Shown piece by piece: positions 25,050 to 36,554 of a stretch of 64,000 nt of DNA; within the stretch, counting starts at the first letter, position 1, and each line of letters starts with the position of its first letter. The translations under genes were made by a program, and so were the position numbers. The DNA comes from Lepus europaeus (lineage: Eukaryota > Chordata > Mammalia > Lagomorpha > Leporidae), in the NCBI RefSeq assembly GCF_033115175.1, contig NC_084827.1:125945701-126009700 (forward strand). The letters run 5' to 3'. The notes under the pieces are model-generated. The model was not told the origin of the DNA and made no database searches. It was given only the letters and a program-made list of their open reading frames with translations.

Positions 25050-25212
25050 TAGCAGTGACCCAAGTACTTGATCTATCACCTGCTGCCACCCAGAGTGTAC
25101 GTTAGCAGGAAGCTGGATCAGTAGCAGAGCTGGGACTCAAACCAGGTACCCCAGTATTGGTTGTGGGCCTCTCAAGCAGCAGCTTAACTACTGTGCCACA
25201 ACACCCACCCCA
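25050..25212 (-). mobile_element. Old CSINE fragment, tail lost
   Basis: Head-side half only: GACCCAAGTACTTG, AGGAAGCTGGATCAG, GACTCAAACCAGG and a final CACAACACCCACCCC. It is more diverged than most copies here. Confidence 0.75.
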
Positions 25213-25415
25213 CACTAGTTCACTTTTTATCCTGCTTCAAAGTAGAGACTATAAACCCAAACTGTAAACCCTGTGTAAGTAATCACTTCAAAGACAGATT
25301 TTCCTGAGGAAAGGCTTCGCACAGTTCATTTGAAGATGCAAAGCGTGTAATTTTTAATAGACTATATAAATGTTAAAAACCAGATTTCTTAAATAATATT
25401 AGAGGATATATCTGT

Positions 25416-25470
25416 ACCATGCACACACATATACACATGCATGTGTGTTTGTGTTTGTGTGTGTGTGTGC
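25416..25470. repeat. Alternating purine-pyrimidine tract with inverted symmetry
   Basis: CA-rich GCACACACATATACACATGC is followed at once by a TG-rich run to about 25,470. The two halves can pair as a hairpin, and the tract is of a type that can adopt Z-DNA in vitro. It is a simple-sequence repeat. Confidence 0.85.
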
Positions 25471-25588
25471 ATAAAGAGAATGTGAGAGAAAGGATACATA
25501 TCCAGAAAGTGACTTGTAAAACCTAAACTATGAAAAGAAACAGGGGTGACTTGTTGTTTTTGTTGTTCTCCTTCTCCCTATTTAAAAT

Positions 25589-25880
25589 TTTTATTTTTCT
25601 TTATTTGAGATACAGAGAAAGTTCCCATCTATTGGTATCTCCCCCAGCTCCCTCAACAGTGAGGGCTCAGCCAGGGCCAAGTTAGGACGCAGAAATTCAG
25701 TCCAGGTCTCCCAAACGGATGGCAGGAACCCAACCCCTTGAGCCATCACTGTTGCTTCCTGAGGTCTGCATTAGCAGGAAACTGGAGTCAGGAACCAGAG
25801 CTGAAAATCAAACCTGTTGTCTCAAGTGTGGGCTGTGGACATCTCAATGGGTAGTCTAAATGTTTGATCCCTTGCCTGGT
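25589..25880 (-). mobile_element. Old diverged CSINE
   Basis: The plus strand shows TTTATTTGAGATACAGAGA, CCCCCAGCTCCCTC and GTCTCCCAAACGGATGGCAGG in the order of a reverse-oriented C-repeat, with many substitutions. Confidence 0.65.
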
Positions 25881-25987
25881 TTTAATGCCTACTTAAACTT
25901 ATATATACTAGAGAAATAAAATAATCTCTACTGGTTGTATTTGATGGCAAGGACATTTTCTGCTTCTAAATTTTACTGAAGTCTTTA

Positions 25988-26295
25988 AAAAAGATATATT
26001 TTTATTTATTTGAAAGGCAGTGTTACATAGAGAGAAAGGGCAGAGAGAAAGAGAACTTCTATCAACTGGTTGACTCCCTAAATGGCTGCAATGGCCTGGA
26101 CTGATCCAGGTTGAAATCAGGAGAGCTAGAAACTCCTTTCAGGTCTCCCACATGGGTGGCAGGAGCCCAAGCACTTGGGTTTCTTCCTATGCTTTCCCAG
26201 ATGTATTAACAGGGAACTGGATCAGACAGGGAGCAGCTCATATGGGATGCCTGCATCACAGGTAGCAGCTTAACCTTCTACCACAACACAGACTT
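25988..26295 (-). mobile_element. CSINE
   Basis: Reverse-oriented full-length copy from TTTATTTATTTGAAAGGCAG to the degraded head TTCTACCACAACACAGAC. Confidence 0.9.
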
Positions 26296-27329
26296 CACTG
26301 AATTCTTTGTTAGTCATTTGTTAAAAATGCTTGGTTGCCTTGTATAATAACATGCCTATATGACACATACTTTTATTGAAAATAGTGTAGACAGTTTTGA
26401 TTATCCCAATGTAAACAACATTGTCTTTGAAATTATGCAAACGTGGGACTAAATTTTGGCATAGCATTTTAGTTAACTGGTCACTTTTTGTAGCTGATTT
26501 AGCCCCTCTGAAATTCAGTCTCCTCTTTAATAAATTGTAATTATAAAGCTGCTGTTGTTAAGGTCCCTATCAAAACCTAGGACCATGGATATACTTCTTG
26601 AATGCTAACCTCCTCTCACACATGCCCTCCCTCTGATTCTGCCCTTTTCTTTCCCATTGGCTTCTGTGATTAAAGTAAAAACCATAGAGTTAAATCATCA
26701 AACTGATCTCCTGAAGTACTTTTGCTTCTCAATGATGTACTTTTCTCCCATCTTAAATATGTAATATATTTTCCCAATTCTTTGTTTCCCTAACAGAGTC
26801 TCCTTTGCTAATTGGCAAGTGAAGCTAAATATATTATCCCTGCCAAGGTAATTTCCATTTTAATAAGACACAAAATTTATTCCACTAGTTGTTAGAACAA
26901 TCTCCATCATTGTATTTCATACAATGATTCTATAGCACAGAATGAACCTGATTTGAACTGATTCCAACTTGATTTGGTAGGCCTTATCAAACTGCCTCTT
27001 CTAAAGGAGTTGAAAAACATTTTCTGTACCCTCCCTTTCCTTACTTTCCAATAGACAAATTTATGGACTGAAAAATTGGCTAATGAGCCCAAAATTAATT
27101 TGCAAATCAGGGAGAAAATTGAACTAAAATATGCCTTCCAAATACATAGGTACTGCAAAAATTTATGGGAAAATGAAATTAAAGGATTTTTATTTGGTGC
27201 AAAAACTTTTTGAAATCTATGCATGCTTTTTCACAATATATGTTTTCTATTAGCTTTTTAAAGTACCCTCATAAGTACAGCTCTATCAAAAATAGAAAAC
27301 TGTATTAACATAATTATATGATTTTTAAT
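26296..27329. other. AT-rich unique DNA with a possible short mariner-like remnant
   Basis: The stretch 27,140-27,235 (GGTACTGCAAAAATTTATGG to GCAAAAACTTTTTGAAATC) resembles short mammalian mariner remnants, but this is weak. The 105-codon minus-strand frame at 26,907-27,224 overlaps it and shows no known domain. Confidence 0.4.
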
Positions 27330-28248
27330 TTTTTTTATTTTATAGAAAGAGTCAGATAGACACAGACAGAAAGACAGCTCCTTTTTGCTAGTTCACTCCC
27401 CAAATGCTTGAAAGGACTAGAGCTGGGGTGGACTGAAGCCAAGAACCAAGCACTCAATCTAGGTCTCCTACTTGGGTGGCAGGATCCAGTCAGTTGGGCC
27501 ATCATCCGCTGCCTCCCAGAGCCTACATTAACAGGAAGTTTAAATTAGCAGCTAGAGAGTGAAATAAGCCAGTCCCCAAGGGACAAATATCATATATTCT
27601 CTCTGATCGGTGACAACTAACCAAGCACCAAAAAGGAAACCTGTTGAAGTGAAATGGACACTATGAGAAACGGTGACTTGATCAGCCCTTATCCTGACTG
27701 TCGATGAACAATTTACTACTTTATCCCTTTTAGTATTTTTTTTTGTTCTACTTAATGCTATTGGTTGAACTCTTTAATTAACACACAATTATTCTTAGGT
27801 GTTGAAATTTAACTGAAAAGTGATCCCTGTAAAATATAAGAGTGGGAATAGGAGAGGGAGGAGATGTACAGTTTGGGACATGCTCAATCGGACTGGCCCC
27901 AAATGGTAGAGTTAGAAACGTGCCTGGGGATTCCAATTCAATGCCATCAAGGTGCCATATACCAATGCCATCTCACTAGTCCAAATGATCAATTTCAGTT
28001 CACAATTGATCATAATGATAGGTGTAAGAGTCAAAGGGATCACACAAACAAGACTAGTGTCTGCTAATACTAACTGATAGAATTAAAAAGGAAAGAACAA
28101 TCCAACGTGGGAAGCAGGAGACACAGCAGACACATAGAATGGCAGATGTCCTAAACAGCACTCTGGCCTCAGAATCAGCCCTTAAGGCATTTGGATTTGG
28201 CTGAAGAGCCCATGAGAGTATTTTAGGCATGGAAAGCCAAGACACTCT

Positions 28249-28294
<46 letters not shown>

Positions 28295-28950
28295 ACCTAA
28301 ATGAAAGATCTCTGTGAGTGAACTCCCAGTGGAAAGAACGGGCCATCAAAGAAGGAGGTACCTTTCTCTGAAGGGAAGAGAGAACTTCCACTTTGACTAT
28401 GACTTTGTCTAAATAAGATCAGAGTTGGCGAACTCAAAAGGCTTCCATAGCCTTGGCAACTCATGACAAGAGCCTAGGGTGATTACTGATGCAGTAAACA
28501 AGAGTGTCAAATAGTTAAGTCGACAACAGGAGTCACTGTGCACTTACTCCTCATGTAGGATCTCAGTCCTTAATATGTTGTACAATGTGAATTAATGCTA
28601 TAACTAGTATTCAAACAGTACTTTACACTTCGTGTTTCTGTGTGGGTGCAAACTGTTGAAATATTTGCTTAATATATACTAAATTGATCTTCTGTATATA
28701 AAGATAATTGAAAATGAATCTTGATGAAGAATGGAATGGGAGAGGGAGCAGGAGATGGGAGGGTTGGGTGTGGGAGGGAAGTTATGGGGGGGGGGGAAGC
28801 CACTGTAATCCAAAAGCTGTACTTTGGAAATTTATATTTATTAAATAAAAGTTAAAAATTAGGAGCTAGAACCAGGACTCAAACACAATCACTGTCATAT
28901 GGGTTGCAGACATCCTAATTGGCTTCTTATCCAGTAGACCAAACACTTGC
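27330..28950 (-). mobile_element. Old CSINE split by an L1
   Basis: The tail and middle lie at 27,330-27,556 and the head at 28,853-28,950. Joining across the L1 restores the normal order, with the AGCTAGA segment duplicated by the L1 insertion. Both halves are diverged, so the SINE is older than the L1. Confidence 0.82.
27557..28852 (+). mobile_element. L1 3' end, 5'-truncated, about 1.3 kb
   Basis: It starts inside the last ORF2 codons (SEISQSPRDKYHIFSLIGDN is readable, then a stop) and includes a complete 3' UTR to AATAAAAGTT. A 15-bp duplication with one mismatch, AAATTAG-AGCTAGA, flanks it at 27,542-27,556 and 28,854-28,868. The 3' UTR contains a 41-base internal A-run at 28,252-28,292. 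Confidence 0.93.
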
Positions 28951-29062
28951 CTTGTTTTTTCTTCAGAAATCTGTTGAAATAATGACATATAATAGATCAC
29001 CTAACATTAGACTTTTAATCATGAAAACCAAAAAAGTTATATTTTTATAGTCAATAATTTTT

Positions 29063-29414
29063 TTTAAGTTTTTTTTTTTTTTTGACAGGCAGAGTGGACA
29101 GTGAGAGAGAGAGACAGAGAGAAAGGTCTTCCCTTTTGCCATTGGTTCACCCTCCAATGGCCGCCGCGGATGGCGCCCTGCAGCCGGCGCACCACGCTGA
29201 TCCGATGGCAGAAGCCAGGTGCTTCTCCTGGTCTCCCATGGGGTGCAGGGCCCAAGCACTTGGGACATCCTCCACTGCACTCCCTGGCCACAGCAGAGAG
29301 CTGGCCTGGAAGAGGGGCAACCGGGACAGAATCCGGCCCCCTGACCAGGACTAGAACCCGGTGTGCCAGCGCCGCAAGGCAGAGGATTAGCCTGTTGAGC
29401 CACGGCGCCAGCCC
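29063..29414 (-). mobile_element. CSINE, GC-rich subtype
   Basis: Full length, with CGCCGCGGATGGCGCC in the middle and a 19-base T-run at the tail. The flanking copies of TATAGTCAATAATTTTTT (from 29,046 and from 29,415) form a target duplication of up to 18 bp. Confidence 0.95.
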
Positions 29415-29432
29415 TATAGTCAATAATTTTTT

Positions 29433-30102
29433 AAAGATTTATTTACTTGAGCTAGCACTGTGGCTCACTGGGCTAATCCTCCACCTGTGGTACCGGCACC
29501 CCGGATCTAGTCCCAGTTGGGGCGCCGGATTCTGTCCTGGTTGCTCCTCTTCCAGCCCAGCTCTCTGCTGTGGCCCGGGAAGGCAGGGGAGAATGGCCCA
29601 AGTGTTTGGGCCTTGCACCCGCATGGGAGACCAGGAGGAAGCACCTGGCTCCTGGCTTCGGATCCGTGCAGCGCACCTGCCATAGTGGCCATTTTGGGGG
29701 GGGGGGGTGAACCAATGAAAGAAAGATCTTTCTCTCTGTCTCTCTCACTGTCTAACTCTGCCTGTCAAAAAAAAGATTTATTTACTTATTTTAAAGTCAA
29801 AGTTACACAGAGAGAAGAAGAGGTAGAAAGAGAGAGAGAGAGAGGTCTTCCATCTGATGGTTCACTCCCCCAATTGGCTGCAGTGGCCAGAGCTATGCCA
29901 ATCTGAAGCCAGGAGCCAGGAGCTTCTTCCAGGTCTCCCACATGGATGCAGGGGCCCAAGGATTTGGCCATCTTCTACTGATTTCCCAGGCTATGGCAGA
30001 GAGCTGGATTGGAAGTGGAACAGCCAGAATCTGAACTGGTGCCCATATGGGATGCTGGCACTGCAGGCAGCAGCCTTACCCGCTATGTCATAGTGCTGGC
30101 CC
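29433..30102 (-). mobile_element. CSINE, outer copy of a SINE-in-SINE pair
   Basis: Reverse-oriented copy from AAAGATTTATTTACTT at its tail to CATAGTGCTGGCCCC at its head. A second, opposite copy is inserted in its tail (29,449-29,771), so 29,433-29,448 is the outer tail's first fragment. Confidence 0.92.
29449..29771 (+). mobile_element. CSINE inserted in the tail of another CSINE
   Basis: GC-rich subtype from GAGCTAGCACTGTGGCTC to CTGCCTGTCAAAAAA. The 16-bp duplication AAAGATTTATTTACTT at 29,433-29,448 and 29,772-29,787 is exact. Confidence 0.96.
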
Positions 30103-30132
30103 CTTAATAATTTTTAATACATTGCTAAATTT

Positions 30133-30197
30133 AATTTGCTAGCACTTTATTATATTTGTATATTTGTAATTTGCTAGCACTTTATTATATTTATATC
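30133..30197. repeat. Two-copy tandem repeat, unit about 35 bp
   Basis: The unit starting AATTTGCTAGCACTTTATTA occurs at 30,133 and again at 30,168 with few changes. It is a short local duplication in AT-rich DNA. Confidence 0.9.
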
Positions 30198-30489
30198 TTT
30201 AGTCATGTAATTTATTCGTTGACCTGCACTAAAGTATTTGCGTTGAGGTATTTGAAAAATTAAGTATAGCCATTTGGCATCTTTTTGTATGAAATAATAA
30301 ATAATACAGGAGTTATATGTTCTGTGGAAGTCAAAGTGAATTCAGGTTTAACCAATCTGGATCTGATGATACTTTATGGTTATCTTTACAAACTTTTTCT
30401 ACTTATAAAATGATGAGTGTGAACATCTCTATCTGCTCTTGAGTCATTTCGAGTCATTTCTATCTTATTAGGTATCTGTGATTATATCT

Positions 30490-30718
30490 TTCATCTACTG
30501 CTTAACTCCCCATATGCCAGCCTGAAGCCAGGAACCAGGAACTCCACCCAGGTCTCTCATGTGGATAGCAGAGACCCAAGTACTTGAGTCATCATCCGTT
30601 GCCTCCCGAGAGGTACATTAGGAGAAAGCTGGATTGGAAGAGGAGGCAGGTATTCCAGTATAGGATGCAGGTATTCTATGCAGTAGCTTAACCCACTGCA
30701 CTGCAATTCCTGCCCCTA
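30490..30718 (-). mobile_element. Old CSINE, tail truncated
   Basis: The middle and head parts are present (CTGAAGCCAGGAACCAGG to CTGCAATTCCTGCCCC). Its tail and CT tract are missing or too diverged. Confidence 0.78.
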
Positions 30719-31320
30719 GATTTACCTAATTTATTGGCATTTTTCATAAATTAGTTTCCATATTTCTTACACAAATTATTTTGTAGAATTTAGGTGCTTA
30801 TACCAATTTCTCATAATTACATGAAATTTTGTTTCAAATCTCAAATTATAAAATAAGCAGATTTCAACTTAAAAATCAGTGACAGGTGTTAATTAACTCA
30901 CATGTATCTATCACGCAACTTCAACAACTATCAATTTTGGTCATCTTTATTCACTTAATTTGTACCCAATTCTCTCCACACAACAGTTTATCATTTCATC
31001 ATCAATATTTGTATTCCTACCTATAGACAAAGAAGCTTCTTTAACATAGCCACAATACAATAAGATTATCAGAACTAAAATAACAAGAATTTCTTCATAT
31101 CAAATATTCAGTATTGAAATTCCCAGTTTCTTCATAAGCATCATAATTTTTAAATAGATTGTTTAATGCCAATCAGTGCCATAGATTAAAATTGTTAGTA
31201 TGTCTTTTAGTCTTTTTTAACCAATAGGTTCCCCTTCTACCTTTTTATTCACCATGCAAATTATTTATTGAGAAAAACAGATTGTCTTATAGGATATGTC
31301 ATCATTTGAAATTTTGAACA
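30719..31320. other. AT-rich unique DNA
   Basis: No gene or repeat was recognised. A few segments recall old L1 3' UTR sequence, but not enough for a call. Confidence 0.4.
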
Positions 31321-31630
31321 CTTATTTTTTTATTTGAAAGGCAGAGTTCCAGAGAAAGAAGGAGAGATATACAGAGAGAGCTCTTCTGTCCACTGGTTCT
31401 GTCCCCAAATGGCCTCAATGGCCAGGGCTGGCCTCAATAGCCAGGACTTTCATCTGGGTCTCCCATGTGGGTACAGGGACATAAACACTTGGACCATCTT
31501 CTGTTGCTTTTCCAGGCGCATTAACAGGAAGCTGGATTTGAAGTGGAGCAGCTTGTACTCAAATCAGCTCCCATATGGGATGCTGGTACTGTAGGATGCA
31601 ACTTAATCCACTATGCCACAACTCTGGCCC
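31321..31630 (-). mobile_element. CSINE
   Basis: Reverse-oriented, moderately diverged. It has a small internal duplication (CTCAATGGCCAGG and CTCAATAGCCAGG, 31,413-31,445). Confidence 0.88.
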
Positions 31631-31984
31631 CCATTATTTGAATTATATTGTTTGTATTTTGATGGTTATAGTTAAATATAGTCCTCTGTCTTATGTATTT
31701 ATTGTAAATTTATAGTTGGGTCTGAGTTTAATCTTATTTAGTTCCCATATTTGACACAAAAATACACTTTAGCTGGTACTACATTCTTGTATAAAAGGAC
31801 ATGTGATATCTATCTGCCTCTTCTTTTGTGATGTTAGCAGCTACTGATGATCAGTGTCTAGTTTCATTGTTGATCTTTTAAATGACAAGCTTTTGATTTT
31901 ATCTGAACTCTTGGTTTCTTATATATTCATTTAGTTTATTTTTTATAATAGGTTAATCATTGTAAATTTTTTGTTTGTAAAGTT
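31631..31984. other. AT-rich unique DNA
   Basis: Nothing recognisable in this stretch. Confidence 0.45.
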
Positions 31985-32467
31985 TGTATGTTAATTTGAA
32001 AAACAAATTGACAGAGAGACCTGCCATGTACAGGTTCACTCCCCTGGATGGCCACAACAGCCAGGGCTGGCCCAGACCAAAGCCAAGAACCTGGAACTAA
32101 GTGTGAGTTCCCCATGTGAGTAGTAGGGACCCAACTACTTAAGCTATCATGTGATGTTTCCCATGGTTCACATTACCAGGAAGCCGGAATGGAGAACAGA
32201 ACCAGAACTCAAGAGGCCGGCACTGTGGCGTAGCGGGTGATACAGCTGCCTGCAGTGCTTGCATCCCATATGGGCACCAGTTTGAGTCCTGACGGCTCCA
32301 CTTCTGATCCAGCCCTCTGTTATGGCCTGGGAAAGCAGTAGAAGATGGCCCAAGTGCTTGGGCCCCTGCACTCATGTGGGAGACCCTGAGAAGGCTCCTG
32401 GCTCCTGCCTTCGGGTCAGCACAGCTCCAGCCATTGGGGCCAAAGGGGAGTGAACGAGTGGGTGGAA

Positions 32468-32504
<37 letters not shown>

Positions 32505-32655
32505 CCTTCTCTTTCTGTGTAACTCTATCAAATAAATAAATAAATTTTACAAAAAAGAAAAAAAAAAGAGCCAGAACTCAAGCCCATACACTCTGATATG
32601 ATATGCAGGCTTCCCAAGTAGTGTATTAATCACTTCACCAAATGCTCTCCCCTCA
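31985..32655 (-). mobile_element. Old CSINE split by a younger CSINE
   Basis: The tail and middle are at 31,985-32,213 and the head at 32,571-32,655, with a plus-strand copy between them. Confidence 0.8.
32214..32570 (+). mobile_element. CSINE inserted in an older CSINE
   Basis: Full length with a (CT)n tract at 32,472-32,499. The exact 12-bp duplication CCAGAACTCAAG lies at 32,202-32,213 and 32,571-32,582. Confidence 0.95.
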
Positions 32656-32894
32656 TTTAGCTTATTTGCATTCAAATTTGCATTATCTACATAGATGTTC
32701 TTAAAAAAATCAAAAATATGAAATAGTCATACCTACTAAAAACTATAAATTAAAAGGAATAACAAAGAAACATCAAAACCTATTAAAAACCATCCTATTA
32801 AATGGCATAGTACTAAATCAATTATTATTTAATTCAATCAGAATGTAAGAAGTAAGTACTATTTTCTGGTAGTATAAACAACTTACAAAATTCT

Positions 32895-33218
32895 GAGGGG
32901 CCAGCACTGTAGCATAATAGGATAAGCTCTGCCTGCGCTGCTAGCATCCCACCTTTGTGCCGGTTCATGTCCTGGCTGCTCCTCTTCCAATCCAGCTCTC
33001 TGCTATGGCCTGCAGTAGAAGATGGCCCAAGTGCTTTGGCCCCTGCACCTGTGTGGGAGACCCGGAAGAAGCTCCTGGCTCCTGGCTTCAGATTAGTGCA
33101 GCGCTGGCCGTTGTGGCCATTTGGGGATTGAACCAGTGGATGGAAGACTTCTCTCTCTCTGCCTTTGCCTCTCTGTAGCTCTGCCTTTCAGATAAATAAA
33201 TAAATCTTAAGAAAAAAA
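32895..33218 (+). mobile_element. CSINE
   Basis: Full-length copy from GAGGGGCCAGCACTGTAGC to the AAATAAATAAATC tail; the CT tract is short. Confidence 0.93.
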
Positions 33219-33307
33219 AAGATAATGGCTGTCCTTTGAATTCACTGCAGAAACTAATTATTTAATATATATGGACCTTCTATCTTGTTTTTAAGATATA
33301 TAAGGCC

Positions 33308-33640
33308 AAGGGCCAACATCATGATGCAGATGGTTAAACCACCACCTGCAATGCTGGCATCCCATATGGAAACTGGTTCAAGGCCCTGCTGCTCCACTTC
33401 CAATCCAGCTCCCTACTGATGTGTCTGGGAAAGCAGCAGAGGATGGCCCCTGCAGCATGCGCCTCTGCCTCCCATATGGGAGACCCAGAAGGAGCTCCTG
33501 ACTTCTGGCCTCTGCCTGGCCACTGTAGCCATTTGGAGAATGAATCAGTAGATAGAAAATTTTCTCACTGTATGTTTCTTCTTCTCTCTCTCTCTCTGTA
33601 ACATATATAAATAACATAAGTAAATAATTTTTTAAAAAAA
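33308..33640 (+). mobile_element. CSINE, diverged
   Basis: The head is altered (GGGCCAACATCATGATGC), but middle, CT tract and A-rich tail are in order. Confidence 0.88.
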
Positions 33641-33847
33641 ATTATGTAGAAGGCCAAAAAGAAAACTACTCCAACAGCAATAATAAGAATAATCTAGATA
33701 ACCTATGAATATATAATTTCTCTTGACAAAGATCAGAAATCACAGGGTAACCAACGATCATACAATCTGAGGAAAATCAGATATCTGTGCACTGGCTCAC
33801 CTAGAAAAGAAGAGAATGAAAACAGGACAGACAATCTAGTAAGATGA

Positions 33848-34102
33848 TTCCATGCCAATATTGTGGTATAGCAGGTTATGCTGCTGCCTGGGACACCAGC
33901 ATCCCAAATGGGCACCAGTCCACTTTTCAGCCATTCCACTTTTGATCTATCCTCCTGCTAATGGGCCTTGGAAAGCCAAGTACTTAGGACACTACCATCT
34001 ACATAGGAGACACAGATAGATTTCCAGGATCCTGGCTTTGGCCTGTCCCAACCCCAGCCATTATGGCCATTTGGGGAGTTAACCAGCAGATGGAAAAATC
34101 TC

Positions 34103-34140
<38 letters not shown>

Positions 34141-34275
34141 CCTCTCCCTCTCCCTCTCTCTCCTCTGTCTCTCTTTCTCTCCTCTGTCTCTTTCTCTCTC
34201 CTCTGTCTCTGTGTGTGTTTGTGTGTCTTCCTTTTTCTCTGAAATTTTGCCTTTCAAATAAATAAATCTAATTTT
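33848..34275 (+). mobile_element. CSINE with a long compound CT tract
   Basis: The body is diverged. Its pyrimidine tract (34,100-34,225) has grown to about 125 bases of CT, CCCTCT, TCCTCTGT and GTGT units, much longer than in other copies. Confidence 0.88.
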
Positions 34276-34296
34276 TTAAAAAAATTTTTCAGCTTC

Positions 34297-34593
34297 AGGG
34301 CTGCAATTGTGGCACAGTGTGTTAAGCAGCCACTTCCAATGGCAGCCATTCATATCAGGTTCAAATCTTGGCTGCTCCACTTCTGATCCAGCTTCCTATT
34401 AATATACTTGGCCCAAGCACTTGGGTCTCTGCCATTCATGTGGGAGACCAGGATGGATGTCCGAGCTCCTGACATCAGCCTGGTCCAGCCCTGACTGTTG
34501 TGGCCATTTGATGAGCAAACCAGCAGATGTAACATCTCTGTGTCTTCCTCTCTCTGTGTCACCTTTCAAAGAAATAAATGAATCTTAAAAAAT
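34297..34593 (+). mobile_element. CSINE, short CT tract
   Basis: From GGGCTGCAATTGTGGC to AAATGAATCTTAAAAAA, only about 20 bp after the previous copy. Confidence 0.88.
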
Positions 34594-34879
34594 ATTTCAG
34601 CTAAAACAAAGGGATCGGGATGTGGAGGCAATAAGGTACATTAAAAATCACTTCCCAGTAATAGGACCATTCAAAATGACTACAAAGGCTCCCAATAAGG
34701 AAACTAACTCACTCAGCTGCTAAGATTCATGGTATATTTTTACTTAGAGGTATATAGGATCTCTAAAGAGAACAGTGCTTTCCAGATAAGCAAATAGGGT
34801 AAATTTCAAATTAGATGTGGTCAGTAAGCTAAGGTACTCATAAGAACCAGCAATGTATAAGAATTATAATTTCTTTAGA
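34594..34879. other. Unique DNA
   Basis: No gene or repeat recognised. Confidence 0.45.
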
Positions 34880-35040
34880 AATTATGCCATAAATTGCTAT
34901 CTGGTTGTTGTATTCTAGACATCTTAATGGATATGAAATCATATTTCTTTTATTTTTACTTGCATTTTCCTGAAGGCTAGTAATGTTGAGCATATTTTTC
35001 ATGGATTACAGGCCATTTGTTATATCTGCTTTAGAGAAAT
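34880..35040 (-). mobile_element. Outermost old L1, left piece
   Basis: The plus strand shows TGCATTTTCCTGAAGGCTAG and TGTTGAGCATATTTTTC, reverse complement of the ORF2 C-terminal region. The equivalent position occurs again at 36,215-36,345 in the next L1, so these are two elements. The likely continuation is at 52,345-52,540. Confidence 0.7.
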
Positions 35041-35516
35041 TTTTTTTTCAAATTTCTGACTAACATGTTATATATGTGTACACCTTTATGAAACACAGTG
35101 CAATATTTTAATGCATGCATACAGTAACAAATGGCTAAAGCAGAGAGTTAGCATCCCTTCTTCCATGTGTTGAGTACACCTGCTCCTCTCTTCTAGTTTC
35201 TTATCTACTATATAATAAAGTGAACTATAGTCACCCCACTGTATTATGGAACACTAGAACCTATTACTTCTATCTAATTCTGTTTTGGTACCTGATACCC
35301 AACCTCTGCCTATTATCCCCTGTCTACCCATTCTTCTCAGTCTAGTAATGGCTATTCTAACCTCAAATAGACATTCCTTAAATTCTACATATGAGAGAGA
35401 ATATACAATATTGATGTTTCTGTGCCTGGCTTATTTCACTTAACATAATCTCCAGTTCCATCACTTTGCTACATATATCAGAATCTCAGTTCTCTTTAAT
35501 GGAGAATAGCATTCCA

Positions 35517-35550
35517 TTGTATGTATGTATGTGTGTGTGTGTGTGTATGC
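35517..35550. repeat. (TATG)n/(TG)n microsatellite
   Basis: ATGTATGTATGTATG followed by a TG run and TATGC, inside L1 ORF2 sequence. Confidence 0.9.
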
Positions 35551-35827
35551 ACTTCATAGTCTTTATTCATCAATCCACTGATGGACACTTAGGTTGGCTC
35601 CATATTTTGGCTATTGTGAATGCTGCTTCAACGAACTTGGGATAGATATCTGTTTCATAAGCTAATTTCACTTCCTTCAGACTTATACCAGAAACAGGAT
35701 AGCTGGGTCATATAGTGTATCTATTTTTAGTTTCCAGAAGAATATCCATGAATATCTATGCTAATTTATATTTCATCACAATGTGTAAAGATTCCTTTCC
35801 CCCACATCCTTGCCACCATTTGTTATT

Positions 35828-36208
35828 TTAAAGATTTATTTGTTTGCTTGAAATCCAGAGTTACATAGAGAGGCAGAGAGGTAGAGAAATAAAGAGAATG
35901 AGAGAGAGAGCAAGAGAGAGGGAGAGACAGAGAGACAGATATATCTTCCATCCACTGATTCACTCCCCAAATGCCCAAAAACAGCCAAGGCTGGGCTGAG
36001 CAGCAGTCAAGAGCCAGAAATTTCATTTGGGTCTCCCACATGGGTGGCAGGGTCCCAAGCACTTAAGCCATTTTCCACTGCTTTTCCTAGGCCATTAGCA
36101 GGGAACTGGATCAGAAGTGGAGCAGCCAGGATATGAACCAGTACCCATATGCAATGCTGGCATCATAGGTGGCAACTTTACCCACTCTGCTGCAACACCA
36201 ACCACTAT
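35828..36208 (-). mobile_element. CSINE inside the old L1
   Basis: Reverse-oriented copy with a long GA-rich tract (35,870-35,940) and head CTGCAACACCAACCAC. Confidence 0.9.
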
Positions 36209-36554
36209 TTTTAAATAATAGCCTTCTAACTGGAGTGAGATGATATCTCATTGTAGTTTCAATCTACATTTCCCTGGCAGGCAGTGACATTGAGGATTTT
36301 TTCATATATGTTTGGTCATTTGTATTTTTCTCAAGAAATGTTTATTCAGATCTTTTGCCCATTTATTAGCAGGATTGCTCTGTAATTTTTAGTTGAGTTT
36401 GATTTCCTTTTATATTCTAGATATTAATTCTTTGTGAGATGAATAGACTGCAAATATTTTCTTGCATTCAGAATGTTGTCTCTTTACTCTGTTGTTTCTT
36501 TTTTCATTTAGAAGTTTCCTACTTTCATAAAATGCCATTTGTCTAATTGTGTTT

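Noticed and set aside
29082..30093. Several open frames of 90-194 codons with Pro, Gly and Arg-rich products
   Set aside because: They are readings of CSINE sequence on both strands and recur at almost every SINE in the window.
33958..34257. Open frame coding for a long Arg-Glu repeat protein
   Set aside because: It is the translation of the GA/CT tract of a CSINE; the same happens at 39,208-39,447.
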